Source of the DNA: a virus
Length of the DNA stretch: 29,794 bases
Virus record (IMG/VR): IMGVR_UViG_3300025293_000024
Coordinates: 1-29,794 of that record
Direction: 5' to 3' (one strand)
The notes under the pieces are model-generated. The model was not told the DNA's origin, made no database searches, and worked only from the letters and a program-made list of their open reading frames with translations. Of the stretch, positions 13,254 to 22,300 are shown one piece after another; within the stretch, counting starts at the first letter, position 1; the number at the start of each line of letters is the position of its first letter. A program made the translations under genes and the position numbers.

Positions 13254-13337
13254 GGTTGCTGTAGGTTGCTGGGCTACTATAGCCGAACCTGCAGCTAGTG
13301 CAACCCACAAAATCTAGCGGTTGCCGCGTGGTTGCAC
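13254..13337. repeat. GGTTGC repeat cluster around the csrA promoter
   Basis: GGTTGC occurs at 13254-13259, 13264-13269, 13319-13324 and 13330-13335, and inverted (GCAACC) at 13300-13305. The two direct pairs are spaced 10 and 11 bases, one helical turn. GTGCAACC (13298-13305) and GGTTGCAC (13330-13337) form a perfect 8-bp inverted repeat, one arm covering the -35 box. The pattern suggests operator sites for a protein binding one face of the DNA, or iterons; no binding partner is identified. Confidence 0.5.
13276..13303 (-). promoter_or_regulatory. Putative sigma70 promoter of the csrA-led operon
   Basis: On the minus strand TTGCAC (13298-13303) and TATAGT (13276-13281, five of six to TATAAT) are separated by 16 bases. 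Transcription would begin near 13270, leaving a leader of about 30 bases before csrA. It lies in the only sizeable gap between the virion genes and the replication genes, where a promoter is expected. The -35 match is weak and overlaps the inverted GGTTGC repeat, so an activator or repressor could control it. Confidence 0.5.
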
Positions 13338-13346
13338 CACTACGAG

Positions 13347-13374
13347 AAAGTGGTGGTAAAGTTACCACCACTTT
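13347..13374 (-). terminator. Perfect 13-bp hairpin, terminator of the virion operon
   Basis: Bases 13347-13359 pair perfectly with 13362-13374 around a two-base centre. The stop codon of the polyvalent gene (13373-13375) overlaps the hairpin. On the minus strand the arm ends in TTTCTCG, a short U-run, and A-rich bases precede it, as in an intrinsic terminator; the symmetry means it could also work in the other direction. It separates the virion module from the csrA promoter. The T-run is short, so partial read-through is possible. Confidence 0.65.
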
Positions 13375-16300
13375 AGGGGTACACGATCTTCGCGGCGCGT
13401 CGTCGCTGGTAGAGGGACTCTATCCGCTTCGCTGGCGTCGCGTCCTCGATATCCGGGAAGCCACGCATGAGCAGGCTCTTTGCGCTTTTTCGCTGCTTGT
13501 AGAGCTTGTCTCGCAGCTTGTCGCCCTCTGCGATGTTCCCCTGCTCGTAGGCCCGGAACATCCGCATCTCCCTTTCTTCACGCTCCAGCATGGTCGACTC
13601 CATCCGGAACGGATCCCTGTCCAGTCGCATGGTGTCGATGTTCTCCAGGGCACTCTCGGCCAACTCGGAGGCCTTGTTGCTGATCTCTCTCCGCTTCGTC
13701 TCGTCCTTGGTCATGGCACGGATGTGGAACAGGAGGCTGACCGCCCGGGTCGCGTCACCCAGCAGCATGTATTCCCTGTTCTCTTCAGGCGTCTCGGATC
13801 TCACCCGATCACCATGCCTCGTGTAGACAAACTCCCAGACATCGTAGAGTTCGTTGACGGGCCTGGTACGCGACCCAGCCTTGCCGCCCCTGCGGAATAC
13901 TCTCCCGAGGATCGGGACATCGCTGAAGGACTGCAGCTTCTTCCCGGTGAACAACTGGTCCAGGGATTGACCCGCCATCAGGTAGTCCCTTGCCGCCGGC
14001 CCCGCGACCGAGGTGATGGCATGATCGACTTCCACTGGTGACATCCCCGCGAGATTGGCCAACCACCTAGCGGCCACCGTGGTGTACTCGTTGTACTGCT
14101 GCTCCCGCGGAATACGGTCCCTTCCACCCGGGCCAAGGAACGCGGAGGAGACCACGGGAGTCCCGAAGTAGGACTTCCGATTCATCCCCAGTTCCATCAC
14201 CGTCTGCCAGCCCTTGCCCAGGGCACTGCTCGGGGCAACCTTCATCCGTTCAAAGTCCCACGGGATGTCTACCGGACTGTGGCTCTCCGCGATCGTGAAA
14301 GCATAATCTTGAAGCTCGGCCCATTTCAGGACCTCGTCCGGTTCACGCCTGTACCATGCGTCGAGGAACGCCACGGCCAGACCTGCGAACAGCTGGCCTG
14401 AATCGTGAGCCATCGGGATCATTACCACCACATCCTCGCCAAGGATGTTCGTCGGGTAGAACATGTAGAGGAACTTCTCCCGGGCATTCAGCCGGATCCA
14501 CCAGTCCTCGTCCTTGTTCCTGAACCAGTTGGCGATGGCCAACCCGGCAAGCTGCAGGCCACGGGTGGCAAAGTGGACTGGCCCCGTGGGGACTCCTGCC
14601 AGTTTTCCCATACGCACTGGTCGTCTGGCTGCACGGATCGCAGCCCTGGGCCCCTGTATCGCCGCGTTGAAGAACGGGACGTACTGGTTGTAGGCACGGG
14701 ATATGTCCCCAGCTGCCGTGAAGTCCACGGTCACCTGCTTCCCTGCAAGGATCAGATGCTGGGCAATCTCCGGGGTCATCGTGTCACCAGGCTTCCAGCC
14801 TATCTCCGCGGCGATCGTCCTGATCTCGGCCATTCGCGTGGCAGACTCGGGGAACTGGAGGAAGTCTTTCCAGAACGAGAGGAATGACTTCCAATCGTTC
14901 CACAGGTGCCTGGGGATCCTCGCCGGATCGGTGACGTAGCGAACGACACGCTTCCCGATGTTCTTCGACAACAGCACGTCACGCGCCGACTGGGCCACGA
15001 GGTCCGTATCCTGCGCTAGCGGGAGTGCCATACGCCCACCCAGCCGCAACCACAGCTTGCTGTATTTCGACCTGACCCTGCCCCCGGTGATCGCTGAAAC
15101 GAACTCCTCACCAAACGACAACACGAAGTTGGTGAACAGCGTGAGACCGTTGGCACTGCTTGCCGTGTTCAGGTACAGCGTCTGGAAGTCACGCAGCGGG
15201 TTGGTCACCAGCCCGAACGAGGCCCGGAACCCAACGGTGCCTGCACGGAACAGCCGAGCGGTATGCCGCGGCATGATCCCGATAATGTCGACCGCCCACC
15301 GAGCCCAGTTGTTCTTTCGCAAGAACTCCAGCCCATCCGCACTCATGCTCTGGACCGCCTGGTAGATGGCCGGCTCCATCTTGTACCAGCGGACGGTCCC
15401 GGACTCGTCCATCACCGGGATGATCGGCTCGCCTGACTTCGGGGTGAGGGCGAGACCGTAGAACTCGATCATCTTGTTCTCGAAGTCGACCTCGTCCAAC
15501 TCCATCGGCAGTCCACGTTTGTCGGTGATCTGCGGATCCAGGCCCTTCCCCTTCAGGTCGGCCCACACCTGCTTCGCGGTGGACTCAATCCTCGCAGCGT
15601 GTTTCAGTTCCTTGCCACGCACCTCCTGGAAGATCAGGTTGCCGAACCCGAGCGGTTCACCGAGCTTGTCGCTGAAGCCCCCGGCCATTGAAATCATCGA
15701 CATGACAACCTTCCGGTTGTGTGCGGCAAGGATCAGCCTCTCCGCGTTCGATATGGCCGTCTGGATGGGGTCCACAACCGAGATGAGCTTGGAACCCTTG
15801 AGCGCGTCGAAGACATCCGTGTAGCTGACGCGGGGTCCACCGTGCTGGGCAAGTGCAAGGTTCATTGTCCGCATGTAACGGCGAAGCGGAGCGTAGTCAC
15901 CACGCTCTTCTTCCTTCCTCCGGATCCTCTCGACGATCGCCCCAAAGAACGGATCGGCTTCCGCGACGTACTGCAGTACCCCGTCATTCCACCTGTAGAA
16001 GATGTCCGCACCAGCCCCGAACCGACCGCGATCCGACCCGGGTAGCGGGTACATCTTCTCAAGTTTGTCGATGATCTTGGTCGCCTGCAACTCGGTCATC
16101 GGGGTTTCAAGCGGATCCGGCTCCCTGCTGGTGACGTTGCCGTCTTCATCCCATGTCATCTTCTCGTTATGGATCAGCTTCAGGGAGCGACGGGCCACGA
16201 GGTAGATGGTGAAATCCTCGTAGTCCTTCGGCTTGACGAATTTCTCCATCTGGGCCAGGGAGACCCCGCCTTTCACGAGGTCCCGGGCGAAGTTCACCAT

Positions 16301-19300
16301 CCCGTCATTCACCATCTGGTGAACAACAGCCGAATGCTGCAGCCTCAGTGCCTGGCCCCACATGTACGGGCTCTTGTCTCTCGCGAGCTTCTTGCCCGTG
16401 GTTTTCTCGTACTGCATCTCGAACAACTCAAGCGGCTGCAGCGAGTCGACGAATTGCCTGACCAGCATGTTAGGAGCCAGCCGCATCATGTCCTTGAACT
16501 CTTGGTACCGCACCTCAAGTGACGCGGGATCCACCACGAGGTTAGCCCGAGCCCAGTTCAGCAGGCCCTGGTCCCTAGCACTGGTGACCATCCCGGCTAT
16601 CCGGTTCATCTCCTTCAGTGCCTTGCGACCATTCGGTCTCCCGGCCACCGTGGTCTCGAACCACTTGAGAGCGTTTGGTGCCTTGTCCTGAACCTCAGCC
16701 CTGTTCTCCAGGTACAGGCGGATGAACTCGGCAAACCCTTCTCTCGCAAGTCCACCCTTGGGCTTCTTACCCTCGCCCCACAGGTCGACCCCCAGCTGCT
16801 TCAACTCCTCGACAACCTCCTTGCCGACTGCCGCGGACTTCCACGGGCTGGTCCTGCTGATCTTCCCGCTTACTGGGTCCTCCACCAATCCGGTGCCGAA
16901 GATCAACACCTCGATGGCATGCCCGATCTCGTGGAACGCGGTGAGCATATCGTCCGCGTTCCGGATCTTCACCATCAACTCTTGCCAGTAGGTCTCTCCA
17001 AGAGCACCAGGCGACTTCATGGTCCCGGTCTGGATCGGGAAGTCGGTGACTCCCTTGTACCCGAACAGCCTGGGCAGCTTGGATAGCCGGCGGATGATAC
17101 TCCAGATCGCGATCGGGCGACCACTCCCGGCTCGCGGGTCCTCGTGGGTCCAGAAGTCGTGTACACCAGGCACTGCCCCAGCTGGAAGCTCAGCAGGCGG
17201 GCGGGCTACATCAATGAGCCTCGGCTCACCCTCTTCCGGGATCACTTCTCCAGCTGCAGGTCTCCTTGGCCGCGGAGGCGACGGGTCTGCACCAAACAAG
17301 CCTTCCTCTTCCGCCGCCCCGGGGGCTGGCTCCACCTCAGACGCCTGCGTGAAGCCGGATTCGTGGACTGCCAGATACCAGTCCGCATCCGCGACTTCGC
17401 CAAAGCCGGGATCGAACTTCCCGCCCTCGATTACCTTCACCGTCGACACGCCCTTACCCAAGAACTCGCCCTGCCTGAACGCCTCGACATCTATTCCTTG
17501 CCAAACTTCAACCGGCATCGGATCAGCGAACTTGTACTTGCTGATTGCTTTTGCAAGATCCTTGGCCTTTTGTCTGGTCTTCTCGTTTTTGATGTTGTCA
17601 AATGGGTAGTTGGCGTATTCCGATAGTTGGCCCGCCGCGTCTTTGGATTCAACAGGCACACCAAACTTGTTGTACTTGGCCGCAGAGGCAACAACGAACT
17701 GTATCCAATCGTGGTGCGCGAATGTTCGTATGCGTTCATTGATTATCAGGGCTGGCGTTACGCCCGTCTTTGTTGTCCTGTCATAGTCCCCGGCCCACAC
17801 TGTGGCCTCTGCGAAGTCGGTGGTGAAGTACACCCCAAAGGTGTCCATCATCGGGTCGCCCGTCCTCACAAGTGCGCCAGCCTTCAACTTGCCATGAGTG
17901 TCCGGGTCGTATGTCTGGCTGCCGTGCCACACGATCAGCGGCTCACCGTTCTCGTCACGGACTACATCGTCCCTGCCTTCTGCCCAGGCCAGCAGCTTGT
18001 CTACCTTCGCCTGCTCTGCTGGGCTAAGACCCTCTTCCGCCGCCTCGGCCCGTTCTTGATCAACAGCTTCTATGATCGTTGCCAATTCCGCTGCTTGCTG
18101 GGGAGGAAGATCGCCCGAGGCCGCGAACTCGTCTAGGTCGACGCCCATATCTTCCAATTCTGCACCGAATGCAAAGTAGAGTGCATCCTCCTCGGCTTTT
18201 TTTCTGTTGTCCGTTTCTTCAAAAACGACAAAGACCCCTTGCTGTTCTATCGCCTCCCATATGAAGTGTGTGCCCATTAGGTCCTCGTGGAGTTCGACGA
18301 CCAGCACATCGATCTCGTTGTTCCCAGGCTGCTCCACAAGAATATGATCAAGGTGATCCACCCCGTACTTTTCGAGGCCAAGCAGCACGGTCAGCAGTTC
18401 GCCGTTACCCACCTCATCGGAGGCAATCTCTTGAAATTCCTCCGGGGTCATCTCCAGCAACGATATCTCTTCCTCGCCCAGCGAGGTCACGTCCACTGGA
18501 GACTTGTACCCCGGTTCGTTCCGCCTGGATTGCGCATTTTTCAACAGTAGGTTCATCGTGAAATGGGGATGGCCGAAAGAACCAAGCCCTCCCGGCCAGC
18601 GAAACTCCAAGACGGTCATCCAGATCTCAAGCCTTGCTCGCCTGTGCCTGAAGGATGCCTCGTTCAGGGTTTGCTGTCTCAGGTCCTCACCGCCCTCCTT
18701 GAACGCGGCTTCTACCTGGCGGTCCATCTCATCGATACGGTCCATTATCCCCATCAGCTGTACGGTCAGTTCCTCTTCCTGTCGCTCGATCTCCTCATCG
18801 GTGAAGCCCTGGCTATCCGCTTCCTCGGTGGTCTCGCCCTTCGCAGGCATGTCCTCCTTGGGGAGCACGTCCGCGAAAAAGGCTCGTGCATCCTTGGGGC
18901 CCTTTACCACGATCTCCTGGCCTATCTTGATCAGCTGGGTGACATCGTCTTTGAGATTGGTAATCTCTTCCGCCACGTCGGTCAGACCGAACTTCTCTTT
19001 GATCGTGTCTTGAAGCTCCTCATTCCCCTCAAGGTAGGCCCTGATGCTCTCGACGAGACGCGGGGCCACGGTTGCGTCCTTCTCTTCCGCTTCCTGCAGG
19101 GCCTGCGCATCGGCCACAGCCTTGTCCTCGCGAGCAAACTTCGCCGCAACAGGTTGGTGTTCCACTGAAAAGTCGGCACCCTCCCTCACCGGGACACCCA
19201 GGGCCCCACCGATCGTCTCGGGAATCGGACCAGCGTCCTCGGCAAACATCCCTCCCTTTTCGGTTTTGAGAGTGGAGGCGAGTCCCTTGAACTTCTTCCT

Positions 19301-22300
19301 CAGCTTGATGGGGAACTTCCAACCCTTTCCCTCTTCCCTCAGCCCGACCAGGAGATCGAGCATCATCCTGCCTTGAGGACTGATCCACCATGTGGATCCT
19401 GGCTCAAGCTCTCCGAACAGGTCTCGCCCAATACGCAACTCGACACTTTCCCGGGAGATGGCAGTGTCCTTGTGCCGTGCGATCCATTCCACAGCCTCGA
19501 TCAATGCCGCGGTCGTGTCGTATTGCGGGTAGCTTCTTTCTATGGCAAGCAACTCGGGGACTACCCCGATCATGTTGCCCAGGAGATCCTTGACACCCTC
19601 GGTCTGTCGCAGGGTGTTGATCAACTCCACCGGGAACGCATGGGCGACAAACATGTCCCTGACCAATTCGCGGCCCTTCTCGTTCAGCGTCCCGTCTTTA
19701 TTGAAATACTCGTTCCGCTGACTCGCCGGCATCCGGCCCCTGAGCTTCTTACGGAAGTCCTTTGCCTTGTCCCCGGAAATCAATGCCTTGATCGTGTCAC
19801 CTGACTCTAAGTCCAGCAGCTTGGTCAGGTCCTCGTCAAAGATCATTGATGCGTATGACGCTGCAATCTCCGCGGGGCTTTGGGCCTGGGCGGTCCCGAT
19901 GTTTCCCAATCGGGCAAACGTCTTGGCTTCAGGCGACTCGGGGTGCATGTCAACAACACGGACCAGCACGGGCCGGGACATCTCAGAGACCTGCTCCTCG
20001 GTCAGGCCGTATGTTTCCGCGTTGTCCTGGAGGTGCTGCTCGTACCACTCGCCGTATGCAACCTGCAGGGTCATAACCCTGCCGTTCCCATTGATCACAA
20101 GCCCTTCCGGGGTGACCGTTGGTGGCCCATCAAGAGGAGTCGCGACGTTGTTGATGTAATACTCTGGCACCTTTTGCTCGGCATGCCTCGCCACCTTGGC
20201 ACTGCCTATGCTCTGGGGGTCTTCAGTGTAATCATGTCGCGGCTGCAGGTTGTCAGGGTAGTTCCTGTTCCTGAGAGCGGATACGCCCCCAAGCTCGTTC
20301 ATCGTGGCATCGTGGCTGGGGGTCAGATCACCCAGAGATACGATCGCATACGTCGCAGGTATCCGCCTCGTCTTTTCGCCATCCTGTACCAGGACCTCCG
20401 CCGTATCCCCCTCGACCATCTCACGCTTGGTGTACTGCTTCGGGGCTGCCTCTTCTCTCTTGTAGACATCCTTTACTAGTTCCCCGGCATCCGTGTAGTC
20501 TTTCTTCGCGAGAAGCTCGTCGACCTTTTCGGTGGCCGCATCCTCGGAAAGCCCTTGCTGCCGCAATGCCAGGATGGCGTCACCCCTAATGTCCGTTGGC
20601 AGTTCTACGTTGGGCGAAAAAATGATGATTTCTTCCAACGTCAGTAACTCAGGTGCAGCCTCACGCATCACTTGTGCAACTCTTGCAGCTGCCTCATCCG
20701 GGCTATACCCCAAGTCTTCCAAAGCCTGCCTTGCTTGATCGGCCAAATCCCCTTCCGCCGCCGCGGGGGCTGCTGGCTTGGAAAGAAAGTCCGCTAGTGC
20801 CGCCTCTGCCTTAGCCTTTGTCTTGAACTTCTTGCGCCGTAATTCCTCTGGCAAGCCAGTTTGTAAAAAATCATGCTTGTCGGCTTTTGGGCTAGGATCC
20901 GGCCTGCTGATAATCCAGAAAACGTTCTCGTAATTGCCCTGCGAGCGCACGTTCCACCCCAATGGGTTGACAGCTGCACCGCCCTCTTCCGCCGCCGCGG
21001 GGGCTGGCTTCTTCCTCCCCTTCTTGGGCTTCTCGGGAAGAGTGTCCGCTAGTGCTTCCCATTCGTCTGCAGCGAACTCTAGCACCGAATCCATCGCGTG
21101 CTGGTAGACTTTGATTTCAGGGTCTGATCCCTGAATAGAAATCCCTCTAGCTCGGTCCTCGTGATCGAACACTATCTTGCTGTCCGGGAGATGTTTTCTG
21201 ATCGAATCGAACAGCTGTTGGAATTGCTCGGGAGTTTGTGTGAACGGTTCCGTCTCGCCTGGCAGACTTGTCGAATCTAATACTCGGTCCTCGGCATGTT
21301 GCCACAGGGTCCGCCAGAATGCTCTTCGCTGCTCCCAAGTCATCTCCTCGATCTTGGGCTGGCCCTTCTTCTTAGGCTTCTTGGGGATGTCTTTCTTTTT
21401 TATGCCAGGGACTTCGCTGATCCTCCCTTTCGCTGGGAACAGCTGGTTAAACAACTCCCTGGATCGCGACCTAATCCTGTGAATCCTGGCTTCTGGTGTT
21501 GCGGCCACCGGGGCCTCAGCAGCCGCGTCCCCCGGAACCGGCAGGCCAAGGTCACGGAGAAAGTCACGCGCCGACTCGGCGTGAGGGTGTGCCTCTTTCC
21601 ACGCTTCCCTAACAGCAGAAGCAAAATCTTCGGGATTATCAAAGTCACCCTCCTCGTGGACCTTCTCTGCTATTCCTTTCAGGCCAGCCTTAGCTGCCTC
21701 AACATCGTACCCCTCCGTCTCCTCTGGAGGCATGTCATCAAAAGAACTGTCTATCGCTTCCAAGACCGGCTGCAATAGATCCTCAGCCACCGGGGCCTCA
21801 GGCTCAGCTGCTGCGGGACTGACTAGCTCAAGGGTCTTGTTTTCACCATCGATAACTGTTGTCTCGGCTTCACCTGGAAGCTGCACCTCCAGGTTCCCGT
21901 TATCAAGAACCCTGACAACCTCCCCAGTTTTCACAGCCTTCTTTGGACCTGACTTGACCGTGTCACCCACCTGCCACTCCCGTGCGGGTTCTTCCGCCGG
22001 GGTGGTGGGATCCTCGGCCACCGGCTCGGCCTGCTCACCCCCCTCGATCACGCCCTGCAGTCTCTCACGCACAGCTTCAAGAAGATCGTCTTGATCTACA
22101 TAAGCCTGCTGGGCTGCGACCTCGTCAATGACTGGCCCGATCTGCTCTGCGAGAGCCGGGTACTGCTGCGCTATTGCCTCGCCAAGCGGACCCGTAGCGA
22201 AGCTCTCCTTCAGCTTTCTCACCATCTCCGGATCGGTTTCCTCCACGTCCTCCACGTCCGCGAGAACCCCCTCATCCTCCACAACAGCAGGACCCTCTAC

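Noticed and set aside
13298-14041. A 247-codon + strand open frame opposite the polyvalent gene
   Set aside because: It is antisense to the conserved LPD38-like region and has the composition of a GC-rich shadow frame; it also crosses the terminator and promoter.
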